Source: Neopestalotiopsis rosae
Taxonomy: Eukaryota; Ascomycota; Sordariomycetes; Amphisphaeriales; Sporocadaceae
Assembly (NCBI GenBank): GCA_023078685.1
Contig: JALGAS010000009.1
Span: forward strand, 868,001-932,000
Reading direction: 5' to 3'
Length of the DNA: 64,000 bases
The notes below the pieces were generated by a model that saw nothing but the letters and a program-made list of their open reading frames with translations, did no database searches and was not told where the DNA came from. Positions 44,134 to 56,267 of this stretch are shown one piece after another; the stretch's first letter is position 1; each line of letters opens with the position of its first letter. The translations under genes were made by a program, and so were the position numbers.

Positions 44134-47100
44134 TCACCATGGACTTGTCCAAGTGCCCATATTGTCAATAGCCTCTCTCAATTTCTGGACCTTTTCCCGC
44201 CGTTCTTTTCTTCCCGGGACCTGGTCATCTTGGGAATCATCAGCCGGTAAGACCGTCTCAATCCTTGGAATCCACTCGTCCAGAAACGTCTTGAGCTTGG
44301 TAACGGCAACGTCGGTGTTGGCCTTGATGAAGCTGTTCCACTTGGATCGCAAGTCCACATACACCCAGTCGCTTTCCATGCTGGAGTCCATAAACTGATC
44401 AACCTCCTCCATTCGGTCTCCCACGCGCTTCACCTGCTTCTTCAAAACGTCCTTGACGCCGGCATCGTTCATGTACTTCCATGTCATCAACGCCACCTTC
44501 ATCGTCTTCATGGCTTCTTCCATCTTGGCCTCTGTGTAGGCGAGCTTCGGCATTTGGCCCTCTCCCGTGACCTTGTTGCCCAAAAAGATGTTCTCCTTGG
44601 CAAGATTGATGAACTCTATCACATAGTAAAATTCATCATCATTAGAGTTTCTGTACGGGAAACCCTTGGCGATGTATTCCCACGGATAGTCTTGTTCGTT
44701 TGCGTCAATGGACTGTCTCTTGAACCAACCTGTCGAGCGCATTGTCGAGCAGAGATCTTTGTTGGCGACCATGAAGAGATCAAGCTGATTCCCCTCCAGG
44801 ACGTGCTCGACTCTATAGCCAACGAACTCTTTGGCTTTTGAGCTTGCTGCACCTGTATAGTGCTTGTTGGGTACATCCTGTGGCCCATCCTGCTCACCGA
44901 ACTCATCTATAAAAACATTCAAGTATTAGTAAAGAGCGCTTGGGAAGGGGTATATCGAGGACTTCAAAGGGAAGAAGATCGTCTTACAGTTGTTGCAGTC
45001 TGACCACTTGTCATTGTCCAAGTACGTGAAGTCTCCTGATTCATCCCAGTTCTCAATCCAGTAAGTCTGACCACCAGTCTTCTTGGAGCCGCTCTTAGTG
45101 TAGCAGATCATGAAAGATTTACCTTTTGCTTTCACTAGGCGTTCTTCCAAATGAGAGACCGCGTCAGCGAGTTCGCTGTCCTCACTAAGATAGCCCAACA
45201 GGTCTTTAGATAGTTCTGTCGACCGTGTATTGAGGCTCAGGTTGTCTGATTCTGCCGAACCGTCTGAAGTGGCATAAAGATCATCCGCTGCATAAATGTC
45301 TTCGCATTTTTGCTCCGTGGCTTCCCCGACTGCACTTGGACAGAACTGCTCGAACTTTGGTAATGAGATCAATGGGCCATAAGGCACATAACGTTTACGA
45401 AGACCAGATCCGAGAAGGGATGTCGAGCCGTTCCGTTTGAGGGGATCCAGTCCAGTGCTACTGGCACCGGTGCCACGTACAGGCCCAGCTGCGATTGTGT
45501 CTCTCTTGGCGCCTGATGTAAGACACTCCCACTCTTGGTCTTCATTCGAGGGTATCAAAGTTTTGCTGAGCTATTTATTGGACAGACAGTCAGTAAATAT
45601 CGGTCAATGTCAGGCTTGGGGGTTGAGTACATACCTCGCCAAAAGTATACGGACTTGGATGCCACTCAAAGACATCGGGAATGTCTGCCTGGGCGGTGAG
45701 TTTACAGCCAGCTTCTACTCTATAGCCAAAAGCGCAGTCTCCGCCAACAATATCCGAATGAACCTGCAGGCGGGCCCACCCATCGGCAACGAGCTCAACA
45801 GTCGCTTCGTCAATACCGTAAACGTCATTGAACTTGATGCCAAACGCAAGCGTGGGCATCAAATGTGCCTCGGCGTAGCCGTCAGCTGTGATAGAAGTGT
45901 TGAAGGATGGGGTCGCAAGGTCATCGTCGTTGACCTGGCGGTTGGGCTTGTTGCCATCCTCGATCTGTGGATTGTAGTCATCTTGCTGGGGATATGTCTG
46001 ACGGATCTCCCAATCAGCGAGGTTCACACGCGCCTCCACTCGACCAGAGACTGAAACTCCAGCCAAAAATCGTGCATTTAAATCCAGGCGTGGTCCGACA
46101 GTCAGGATACCTGGGATCTTGAATGTGGCACCTGGAATTGGAAGCTCAACAATGTTGAAGTCTTTTGAGTCCCAGTCCAGCCTAGCAACTGCATCAAGAG
46201 TAAAGATCGACTCAATCTTTCCCTCATTGTTGAAGTGCAGAAAGGAGTTGTCAAGGTTCATATCCGGGCCCAGTGTTGTGATGAGAGTAAATCCAAAGGA
46301 TGTAGACATGCTTATAGATGCAGTAGCAACTGCATCAACTGTGGCATGGAAGGAGCCACAGTCCCATTGTTCCTGCAATATAATGGCCGACACATCTTCC
46401 TCATAATCATGACGCTTCTCCTTAGTGATCTTGACATTGAGCAGGCCTTTCAGCCAGTCCAGAGCATCTTTGCCAAACCAACGCTTGTGTAGGTCATGGC
46501 TGTTGAGAGCCCCGAAATGCAGATCGTCGCGCCATTCTTCCTCGAGCCAGCGCTTATGGCTCCCACCCACGGAGGCGAGAGATCTCTTCTTTGTGTTTCC
46601 AGCGCCTTCAACGACATTGTTCCAGTAGCCTTCTTGGTTGCTGAAGTCCACTCGCATCTGAGTGTCACCAAAGTCACGCGGCACGCGGGTGAAGTCGTAA
46701 TCGAATGTCAGATCGTATACAGTCAGGGGAGAGCTACGCAGGGCAAAGCTTCGCTTGGATATGTGCCCCGGTAGTGACTGGTTCTTTGCGACGTCGAAAT
46801 GCTTGACGACTGCATACTTGCCTGGGCCACACCCCTGACCCTGTGGCATCTGTATGATGGTGCCCACAGCCCCGTGACCTTTGAACAGATTGCCACAGTT
46901 GCTGTCCTCCGTGTCATCGGTGCAGACCATTTGCACAGTCTGAGGTTCCTCGCTGATGGAATCCTTGCAATTAAAGAGCTCCCAATGGGAGCCATCGCGC
47001 TTGTCGACGGTTGTCTGGATCTCAGTTGGGCTCGCGAGGACATAAAATTGGAAAGATGTGTCTTCTGGCTCTTCAGTGTCGGCGCTGCTCTCTGCGCCAC

Positions 47101-50100
47101 CCCAAGTATCGTCCGTCTTGAGATCAAAGTTGGAGTCAATGTTCTCACCAGTTGGTGGACTCGGAAACAATTCCTCCAAGGGGACTGGCAAGAACAATGT
47201 TTCTCCTGTTGGGGGCGCACAACAGAACATGCGAACTCGATCAATTCGTGCACCGCAGTACTCGCCGCCTCCAGCATTGCTCCAGGCGACCTGAACCTCG
47301 GTGTTGACATCGCAATGGCCGTCAAAGCAGCTACCCGGTTTGCCATGCCATGAGCAGTCGTTCCAACGGCTCAGATCCTCTGGAGGGCAACAGTACAGGC
47401 TGATGTCGTCTAGATCGTAGTCTTTGAGTTTTGACAGGAGCGAGGATCCCTTCAGGCTGTTCAAGGTATCAAGATCTGGGTCGTCGTCTGGTCCAAAGAT
47501 TCCACTGAAGGTGAGTGGATAGTCGACAACGTTGTCGTCATGAGTTTTGCACATCTCGCCGTCGCCACTCCAATAACACTCGTTTACTTTCTCAAGAGCT
47601 GTATTACAGCAGTAGGCCTTGTTGCCATCCTCGCAGTAGGCACCGTCGCCCCACTTGTTCATCTCGAGCATCACTTCGCCATTGTCGCAACGGCCCTCAC
47701 ACCAAGGCGCATCGCTTCGCCAAGAGCATTGGTCCTTGTCCGGCATGGCGTCGATAGGACAGCACAGAGTGCTATCTTTGTCTTCGGCCTCGCGAGTCCA
47801 GAAGTTTGCCGAGCCGCATGGTTGCGTGATGAGTCCTTGATAGCCAGCTTTCGTACAGCCCTCTCCGCATCCGCTGACATAGCAGTTGCGTGCGCCAACA
47901 TCGCTCCAGTATGCTGCGTCTTCGCCCAAGGTACTTTTCATGGACAAGGCGATCTTGCTTCCCACAATAGCGCTCAGCGCGCTCAAGTCGTCGGTGTCCT
48001 GGTCAACTGACCAGATGAGTACACCTCCGAGACCTTGCTCGTTGGCAAAATCAATCTTGGCTGCAAAGGTGTCGGCGTCATCGTAGCTGATCCATTGATC
48101 GTTGTCCCAAGTAATCCATTTGACCTGGTGTTCTTCGTCGTAGTATGGCTTGAGGTTGTGTTTGTCGATGACGTCCATGATCTCCCTGTACGACAGAGTA
48201 CCTGAATTCTTACTACACTGTGTGTAGCCAGAGGTTAGCTCAGGGCCAAGATTATCCAAATCACCCATTGCAGTTGCCAGATACTTACAGGTCCTGGTTT
48301 AGCTCCACCAAGGAACTGACAGCCGGGTTCTTCACGGATTTTGTCAGCAATTTCTCCGCCGCGGTGGATTGGGGTGGAATGAAGTACAAAATGACACTCG
48401 TCAAGTAACAGACGAAGCTGTTGCTGAGTCATGTCATTGCATAGAGCGATGGGAAAGAAATAACTTCAAATACTCACTGTGACAGCTTGGATCTGCCAAC
48501 TGGAAAGAACGTCCATAGAATCCAAATCCAAGATTCAGCTTCGAGGGGTCTACATCGTTACGCCAGTATAGATCCAACGCCAGCTTGATTTCCGTGAGGT
48601 TGGTGTGTGCCAGTACGGTGGATCCGATGGGATTGTCAGCATCCCATACTCCGTGAAGACTATTAGACATGTCAGTCAAAATTGGGTTGAGTCTGACTCA
48701 GAGCTATTGTTCCTTACTCGTAGCCTGTGCAGACTGTTAGCCAACATAACTTGCGACTCTGCTGGGGAGATCTGTGACTTACTCATGACATTGACAAAGT
48801 CTACGGCTTCCGAACTTGCCTTGAGATCAAAGTGACGAAGGTACCAGTAGCTCGTAGGCGTAGTGAACGAGACCACATATTCGATGGGCTGTTCGCTAAT
48901 AGCATCTTTCAGCTCTTCAAGTAGCTTCGTGAAGTTTTCACCATCATCTTCTTGGCCACCTCGATCCTCAGCGCCTGGATATTCCTGGGAAATTCTAGAG
49001 TTAGTTTTCCCGACTATAAAAAGGGATTGAGAATTTACACACCCAATCAAAATCGACTCCGTCGAAAGCATACTGTCGCATAAAGCTGAGCAGGTTGCCA
49101 ATGAAGGTAGCTCTATTCTCAGCAGAGCTTGCAATATCATGGAACACCGTTTGAGTAGCACCAGGATCATTGAATGTCCAACCTCCTAGAGCGACCATGA
49201 CTTTGAGTGCCTTGTTGTACTTTTTGAGTGCTGTTATTTTGCTGAACAGGCTTGGGTCGAGATCATCCATGGGCGCGATTTGGAAGGTTCCCGGCGTCAC
49301 ATAGCCGAATGAGAACATTAGATGAGTCAAACTGCCCACAGGAATATCATCAAAATCCTGGGGACTCATGATCAGCATATTTTCACAGGCGAAGATCTCA
49401 AGATAGGGATTCTCACCATGCCTTGGCATTTTCGATCATGAGCCCATGCTTCGTAGTAACCTGACCACCATTGTTAGTGCCTCCAACGCATCTCCTGATA
49501 CTTGAATTGTGACTGCTTACCTATGACTCGTTTTTGGACATCACCTCCACTAGATCCGGAGCTTGGCTGATCACAGTTGCTCTGACATGAGGTTTCCTCG
49601 TCGTCTGTGACTTTGCAGAACTCTTCGGTCATTCCGCAGAACCCAAACGGAGAGCAGCAGCTACACCGATATTGTCAGGCCACTGTAGATCAATTGCAAT
49701 CTATGGTAAGACTTACACATTGAGAGGACACTCCTTGCCTTCGGTCTCAGCATAACGGCCGCACTCGGCTTTCGCGTCACAGTTGCTCCAGCAAACTTCG
49801 TTGGGAGATATACCAGAAGTACCGCAAGCTTCCGGGCCGTAATTACACCAACCCGTTTCCTTGGGACAACAAGCACCTACCCAGAGGAGATCAGATTTTG
49901 CGTCACATCACAAGACAAGAAAATCAGTGATGATACTCACCATTGCTGCATGGCTTCGTCTCTGAGCAACTGTAATCGTCCTGTTGTGTGACTTGGCGGC
50001 CAAGAAGCAAGTCTCGTGCATACACGGCAGCTAGATCCGAGTTCTTGTCACATGTTGGGAGGGATGGATCCCGACGAGGCTTTACAGAGAAGTCAAAGGG

Positions 50101-50327
50101 ACTGAGTTGTGAAAGTCAGTATATACGGAAAGCCTCTCAGTTGCATGCATGACTTACTTGTAAGCTTCGTTGAGACATTTGTTTTGTGGCGCATTTATCT
50201 CATTGTGTATCTTATGGTGAGCATGTGCGGGAGCACCCAAAGCTGGCCTCGCGATGTATATCAAGCTGAATAATGACAAAAGGAAAATAGAATAAATCTT
50301 CTTAATGAGAGAAGTAGTGAGCGCCAT
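44134..50327 (-). CDS. Secreted subgroup-C GH18 chitinase with killer-toxin alpha/beta-like C-terminal region
   Basis: I join 13 exons (50327-50158, 50101-49941, 49876-49717, 49660-49521, 49460-49417, 49357-49043, 48984-48783, 48724-48718, 48659-48478, 48329-48289, 48217-45635, 45570-44988, 44906-44134) that stay in phase to about 1,786 residues. In order: a signal peptide (hydrophobic IYSIFLLSLFSLIYIARPALG); a cysteine-rich chitin-binding module (CCPKETGWC..., CCSPFGFCG...FC); GH18 catalytic domain beginning VIGYYEAW, with the active-site motif DGVDFDWE intact across an intron and GGVLIWSVDQD near its end; a long cysteine-rich middle (repeated CCP/CCN patterns); then a large region like the alpha/beta subunits of yeast zymocin. 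It probably docks on and cuts chitin of other fungi, or remodels self wall. A gamma-like toxic subunit is not seen nearby. It diverges from a LysM gene. Confidence 0.9.
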
Positions 50328-51539
50328 ATTGGCGTCACGTGATCCGAAGACTACAAAGATTCTTCAATTGAAAGAGTGGCTGCGAAGCAAACGACTTCGC
50401 GATCTGCAATGAGTGACAAGTAGAGTCTGGTAATGGGATGGCTTAGGACGACGGGTCTATTCAGTGGTAGCAAGGCCATACTTGTAGCTTGTGAGAAGGC
50501 ACTGAGTAGCATGGCTTATTCTTGGTCACCCAGTTCCGCATCTCGGTCGTCCGATACTTGCAGAACGGGTCCGCAAATAATTCCCTTAAGGGCACGCTGA
50601 CAGATCATACGCTGTCTATAGAGGCCGATGGAAACCCAGAACATTGGCATACATGGGTCAACGTCACCTAGGACCCCATAATATGTACCTCTGTCAGCCG
50701 CAAAGCAGCGTCGCATGTGAAATCGCATACGATGAATAGAGGAATTGCCTCACGGAAGATTCATTGTAATGGCAGTCTTCCGGATTGGGCTGTGTTTAGC
50801 CTGCGGCACAGTATACTTGGACCCTGTTCCTGCTTTAGTGCAAAGGATCTGCAACCTTGACACTCCACCTATAAACAAGGTTAAATCTCTAAATAGTCTA
50901 CCATTTTTCCAGGTGGGGGCCCGGGCTAAAATACATATAGTGCCTTGGTATTACTTGGCTCTCACCCAAAATACAGCTGCCAAGTCGGACATGTGCTACA
51001 ATCGAACTGGTTCCTGCATGTTAAGCGTCCTTTCTCGCAGCCGATGTCAGCATTATCACATCAGAGGATTCGAATTTACGCGCCTGGCAGTGTCCGATAC
51101 CGTGACTTTGGTTGAAGTCGTCAGCAATTATTGGGTCGTCTCATCTCCGAGCAAAGGCTATAAAAATAACAAACGCGAAAGAATGGAGTCTTCGGCCTAA
51201 TCTTAACCTAGGTTATCTGATCAAGGGTAAGGCTTTTATTCCCGAAAGGTCTGATCATGCTGAAGTGGCGCCATGATCTGCTTACTTCCAATATCTGCAG
51301 CATATGCCAAGAACAATATGGGGTGTGATTGTATATGCATAGGTAAAATCAGATGACAATATATCGATTATTTCCCCCGTTACCCACATTCTAGTCTCGT
51401 CAAGATATGACCACCGGTGTTGACGTTCATTTTGGATCTTGAACACGTCTAGAAAATCAGACCAAGGCCGTGTGTCTCCTCTTTGATTTTGATAGCAGGA
51501 TCAGTTTCTCAGTACATTCTTTCCGCGGGCTGTGTAAAA
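50328..51539. other. Shared promoter region of the chitinase/LysM divergent pair
   Basis: 1.2 kb between the two start codons. It contains one 151-residue frame (50745-51200) without a family match that I do not accept as a gene. Co-regulation of the two genes from this region is plausible and is reported for similar pairs in Trichoderma. Confidence 0.5.
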
Positions 51540-54500
51540 ATGGCACATCTACATCGTCACCAAGGCAGTCTAGCCTCCTTTTTTCTTCTTGCTTTCTTCA
51601 CACTCGTTTTGCAGACTGCCGCTGACAGTCTTGTGCCTGAGAGTTACCTACCGGATGGCATCTCCACGAACTGCGCAGCCGCTCTATCTGCCGACACCTC
51701 GTGCAAACGAGTGGTTGCCACATTGGAGGCTGGGAAATACTATTCCGAGAGCCGGCTGACCTCAATTTGTACTGACGATTGTGCAGCAGCTCTGGGGACA
51801 TATCATAACAATGTTCTCTCCAGCTGTGCCTCCGATACATGGCTAGGACCAGAAGACGTGGAGCAACCTGTTGCTTTGATCACAGAGATCATGCGATATC
51901 ACTACAATTACACATGTCTCGTCGATGGAGGTCGGTTCTGTAACAACGTTGCTGCAGCCTTTGCCGCCGCCAGCTCGTCGGCCACTGATGATTACGACCT
52001 CCCAGCTGGAGGTAAATTTGGTACTCATGACACTTCGGATCTTTGTGATTTGTGTCTTGTCAAGAACCTGGCCTTCAAGGCTGGATCGCCTTATTACGAC
52101 GGACCGAAACTTCGCTCTATGTCTCTTTACGAATCCAAGACATCAAGCTGTGGAATTAATACTGCACCACTGACTATTACGTCAGAGAGCATTGTCCTGT
52201 AGGTTGCCGCAATCACAGCCCCCAACAGTCTTAGAAGGGAATCTAATGAAAGATATCAGCTCTACCGCGACGACTACTGCCGCGACTGCATCACCAACTT
52301 GCGCGGGAAGTACTTATACTGTGCAGACTGGCGATGACTGCATATCTGTTTCTCGTGCTCAGAGTATTGCCACGTTCTGGCTTCTCTTGGACAATGATCT
52401 CCTCGCCGGGTGTAGCAACTTCCCGGAGCAAGGTGACCTGTGCTTGGTAAACAAGTGTACAACGTACACTGTGCTCGAGAGCGATACTTGTGCTACTATC
52501 ATCAAAGCCAATGGTATCAGTGATGCGCAACTTAGAGCCTGGAATCCAGTATGTGCCCCCTTTCCTATTCATCTTGCTGGCTTTCTGTGCCCCAAATTTC
52601 AAAGTTGACGTGTTTATCTCAATACAGTCTATAGATGCTGGATGTTACAACTTGGACGACATGATTGGCCAAGAAATCTGCATTGACAAACCCGGAGAAG
52701 CTTATGTCACTCCCAGCGCCACCACCCTGGCCCCATCTACAGCAATTACGCCTGCTCCGGTGCCCACCAATATCGCCGGCGAGACTAATGATTATTGTGG
52801 TAGATACTATGAAGCGCAATTAGGCGACTACTGTAATCTCATCACCATGAAATTTGGCATCTCATTGGCAGACTTCATTTTCCTGAACCCTGCTATCAAC
52901 GAAAATTGTACAAACTTGTATGCCGAGGAGTCGTATTGTGTACAGCCTGTTGGAGACAGTAAGTCTTTTTCTTCTTTCGTTTCTCTCATCTTCTCTCTCG
53001 TCCTCTTCTCGACAACTTTTTCTTTGGACACATTCAATATTCAGGATCACGTCAAATGAGATAGCTAACGCCTGCCGCTTTCTCCAGTCAATACATATTC
53101 CGGCAAAGCCGGGGGCAACACCTACGTCTTTGCGACCGCTACTGGGCCCATAGAAGACAGTGCGACGCTGCTTCCGGATTCGAACTGGACAGTGCCCACG
53201 CCAACCACTACGCCTGCACCACTGGCCACCGGTACCCGCGAGGACTGTGCCGCGTATGTCCTTGGAGACGAGTGGCAGGCCGGTGTCTCTGGGAGCGATC
53301 TGACTTCGCCTTGCCACTTTCTTGCCAGAGTATACGGCGTGGCTCTGGAGGACATCGGGACATGGAATCCAAGTAAGTGGAGACCAACGCATTGTCTTCA
53401 CTGCCTGTCAGAGACTAATCTTACAAATATAGGTCTTGGAGATGTGTCAGATTCCGGCTGCGCCTTCCAGACTGGAGTGCGGTATTGCGGAAAATGGTAC
53501 TACGATGCAGAATTGATCAAGGAATACGAGGCTGACACAGTCCATCCATATGATGCTAGAGTACGTATCCCTGTCTTTGTTCTTCGCCGCGATCGTTGCC
53601 GTTATTTCCTGCATTACACTAAAATTATTTTAGGAGGGGATGGCAGAGGATTGCGACCATTCCATCGATGTGTATGAAGATGGCTTCCCGACTTGTGACG
53701 AAATCCTCTCACAATTTGATCTGACCATTGCACAATTCTATGAGATGAACCCCAGCGTTGGCGCAGATTGTTCTGGCATGTGGGCAGGTAAGTCTAGGCT
53801 CTTCTAACGACTGGTGTCGTGCACATCATGATACAAAAGCTCGTAAGGCTAATCACTATATCTCTCTCATCAGGATATGTCTACTGTGTGAGTACTCCCA
53901 GCTTGGAAAGCGACGATGGCTCGTCCACCACCACCACCACAACCGCGAGCGCTACTACTTCAACAACAAGTACTACGACGGCACCAACACCGCCTGCTGA
54001 GACTCTGACCGGCACAGCCGCAGATTGCAACAAATGGCACGTGGTAGCAAGTAAGTCTCCCAACGCCCAAAGATGCTCCGACAGAAAGTTGTTGACAAGA
54101 TTGCACCAAACAGGCGGTGATGACTGTGGGGTCCTCGAAGCCGAGTATGGCATCACTCATGCTCAGTTCCTGGCGTGGAATACCGCCGTTTCAGACGACT
54201 GTCTTACCAACTTCTGGGGCGGATACGCGTACTGCGTCGGGACCGATTCCAGCGGAGGATCTACAACCACGGCTATCTCGTCGGTCACGACTACGACAGC
54301 CGCAGCTTCTAGTACCACGACTAGCAGCCCGGCAACAGAAACCAGCGCTACCGTGGCACCGGATCCCAACCAGGTCGGCAACGCCATATCCACGTGCAAT
54401 CGATTTGGTGTGGCCCAGGATGGAGACTGGTGCACGGCTTTCGCAGATCGCTACAGTCTAGACTATGCAGAGTTTTATAGCTGGAATGCTGTTCTCGGTG

Positions 54501-54568
54501 CCAGTGGGGAGAACTGTGGCGGTTCATTCTGGGCAACATACTGGTACTGCATTGGTGTTTCTGCATGA
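51540..54568 (+). CDS. Secreted multi-LysM chitin-binding protein
   Basis: Start at 51540 gives a signal peptide (ASFFLLAFFTLVLQTAADS). Exons inferred from splice sites are 51540-52198, 52260-52548, 52628-52958, 53090-53372, 53433-53560, then from about 53635, with further short introns near 53790-53873 and 54050-54114, to the stop at 54568. A cysteine-rich N-terminal domain (to about 52190) precedes repeated LysM-like modules: STYTVQTGDDC, TTYTVLESDTC, YEAQLGDYC, VLGDEWQAG..., DGFPTCDEIL, WHVVASGDDC and FGVAQDGDWC, each followed by an L/F..WN or NP block and a cysteine. That is about seven modules, some divergent, separated by Thr/Ser-rich linkers. Such proteins bind chitin oligomers and can shield self chitin or regulate spore germination. 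The closest layout I know is Trichoderma Tal6 beside a subgroup-C chitinase. Confidence 0.88.
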
Positions 54569-54797
54569 TAGTAGTAACTGCAGGCTGCAGCTGGGGAAAT
54601 TTAGTATTACTGCGTCGCAAACATGTGTGGGTTCGGCACTAGACAGACGATTGACCATTGTATTTCCAAGACTTGCACGGACGGTGTTCGTGGCTTTTTG
54701 CAGCGGACCGCACCAGTGAAGCGAGATTGCTTGCTGGATACAATACAAATCTATAAGCATATCCATCGTGGCTTTCAACCTTCGTGCAATGAGTTCT

Positions 54798-56267
54798 TCA
54801 TATCTCAACTCTTTCATCCTCGATAGCCATAATGATGCATCCGTCTCCATTAGGTCCCTCAAAATCCCTTTTCAGATCTGGTGGCAATCTCCATGACGTT
54901 TCGAAGCCTGGAGCGCCCCAAAAGTACCATCGCGGTTTATCTCTGTTCACCTCATCGAATTCTTTGCCTCCCGGCACACCATTCGCATCTCGATTTGCGT
55001 GTCCAGGCGCGAGGAATTTTATTTCCGTAGGTGCATGACACATACGCACACTACCTCCAAGCTGAATTTCCAGCTTGCGCAAACGGGGCATATGGCCCCC
55101 GGCTACGGCATCGGCGAATGATGACACAAGGGGCATAAACGTATTTGGATCCGGCGTGGATCGAAAGGTGTGCGGCGGAATCGATCCATCCAGCTTCTCC
55201 CAAGCATACTCGGGCGTCCAGTCCGATGTGTCCGAGTCTTCGGGATCCATTGGGGCGGGTGCTATCTCGTCATCCGAGTCCCAGTCCCCCTCCTCCTGCC
55301 AACCTTGGTCCGGATCACCCGCCATGAGGTATTGTCCGTCTGGTGTCGTCATGGAAATATCAATCATGAGTTCCTCGAGCGATGGACAATTGAGAGGGGC
55401 TAATTGGGTATGAGACCCAAAGGCTTCAGGAGACAATGCCCACAGTGTCTCCAAACGCAATGTCCGCAGCGCTGGGAGCTGGGCGATGCGTCGAACGGCG
55501 AGGCTAAGGTCATCAAAGCCCTGAGGGTCTTGCAATAGGCTTCCAAGCTCAAGCTTTTCGTTGAAAGGGTCATTGTCCTGCATGTCTAGTGTGACTCTGG
55601 CCAAGGATGGTGGAAAGTTGGTTTCCTGCAACGTCTCTGCCCAAGCTGATCGGATGCTCTTGCGGGCTTGCATTGTGCTGCGCTGCGGAAGGGTAGAGGC
55701 CCACGAAATCTCGCAAAGCTCTTGACATGAGTTGACTATAGCAGTGAAAACGTTTGGATGAAGATCTCGACGCTCTTGATCACAGCCCGCACTCATCTGA
55801 ACCCTGGATACACATGTCGCTCTAGGCAGGGCAAGATTGCCTTGCTCCAGTCCGACGTACCTGTTCAAATTTCGCGCTCCCTCCCATATGCCAGGCTGGC
55901 GTTCGTTATGCGTGTTGACCAGCACTCCGCTCTCCATCAAATCATTGATCTGAAAATCCGTCGGTGATGCAGCCTCGATCGAGAGACAGAGGTCATGCTC
56001 ATCAGCAGCATCCCATGTACTCAAGCGCTCGAAAAGAGCTGACAGAGCGCGAGTGAAAGCAGCGTCGTTGGCCTCGGCCTCGGCCTTCCCCTGCATCTTC
56101 TTCAATCTCTTTACACTGACTTCTGGCAGTACCACATGGTATGTGAGCTTTTTGACCTTGGCGCGCTGGTCAGGAGCGGTCTTAAATGCCTCGTCAAACT
56201 CCAAGAGACCCTCGCTGGTGCTCAGTACCCGCACTTCTGAGTCGGACACCCACATACTGGTGTCCAT
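54798..56267 (-). CDS. Fungal F-box/LRR-like protein (DUF6546 type), F-box not seen
   Basis: A single-exon protein of 489 residues. The text RVLSTSEGLLEFDEAF, KVKKLTYHVVLPE and RLSTWDAADEHDLCLSIEA matches the long leucine-rich-like region of fungal DUF6546 proteins, and the middle (LPALRTLRLETLWALSPEAF, CPSLEELMIDIS, MPRLRKLEIQLGG) shows three leucine-rich repeat-like blocks. Family members usually begin with an F-box (LPxEIR) of about 60 residues; none is visible here, so the 5' end may be truncated or in an unrecognised exon. If the F-box is absent, the protein would not be a ubiquitin-ligase adaptor. Confidence 0.68.
   Translation of the reverse strand: MDTSMWVSDSEVRVLSTSEGLLEFDEAFKTAPDQRAKVKKLTYHVVLPEVSVKRLKKMQGKAEAEANDAAFTRALSALFERLSTWDAADEHDLCLSIEAASPTDFQINDLMESGVLVNTHNERQPGIWEGARNLNRYVGLEQGNLALPRATCVSRVQMSAGCDQERRDLHPNVFTAIVNSCQELCEISWASTLPQRSTMQARKSIRSAWAETLQETNFPPSLARVTLDMQDNDPFNEKLELGSLLQDPQGFDDLSLAVRRIAQLPALRTLRLETLWALSPEAFGSHTQLAPLNCPSLEELMIDISMTTPDGQYLMAGDPDQGWQEEGDWDSDDEIAPAPMDPEDSDTSDWTPEYAWEKLDGSIPPHTFRSTPDPNTFMPLVSSFADAVAGGHMPRLRKLEIQLGGSVRMCHAPTEIKFLAPGHANRDANGVPGGKEFDEVNRDKPRWYFWGAPGFETSWRLPPDLKRDFEGPNGDGCIIMAIEDERVEI

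Noticed and set aside
50745..51200. 151-residue frame in the chitinase/LysM promoter region
   Set aside because: It begins at a non-ATG codon, shows no convincing signal peptide or cysteine pattern, and lies in promoter DNA. It was considered as a possible small partner of the killer-toxin-like protein but nothing supports that.
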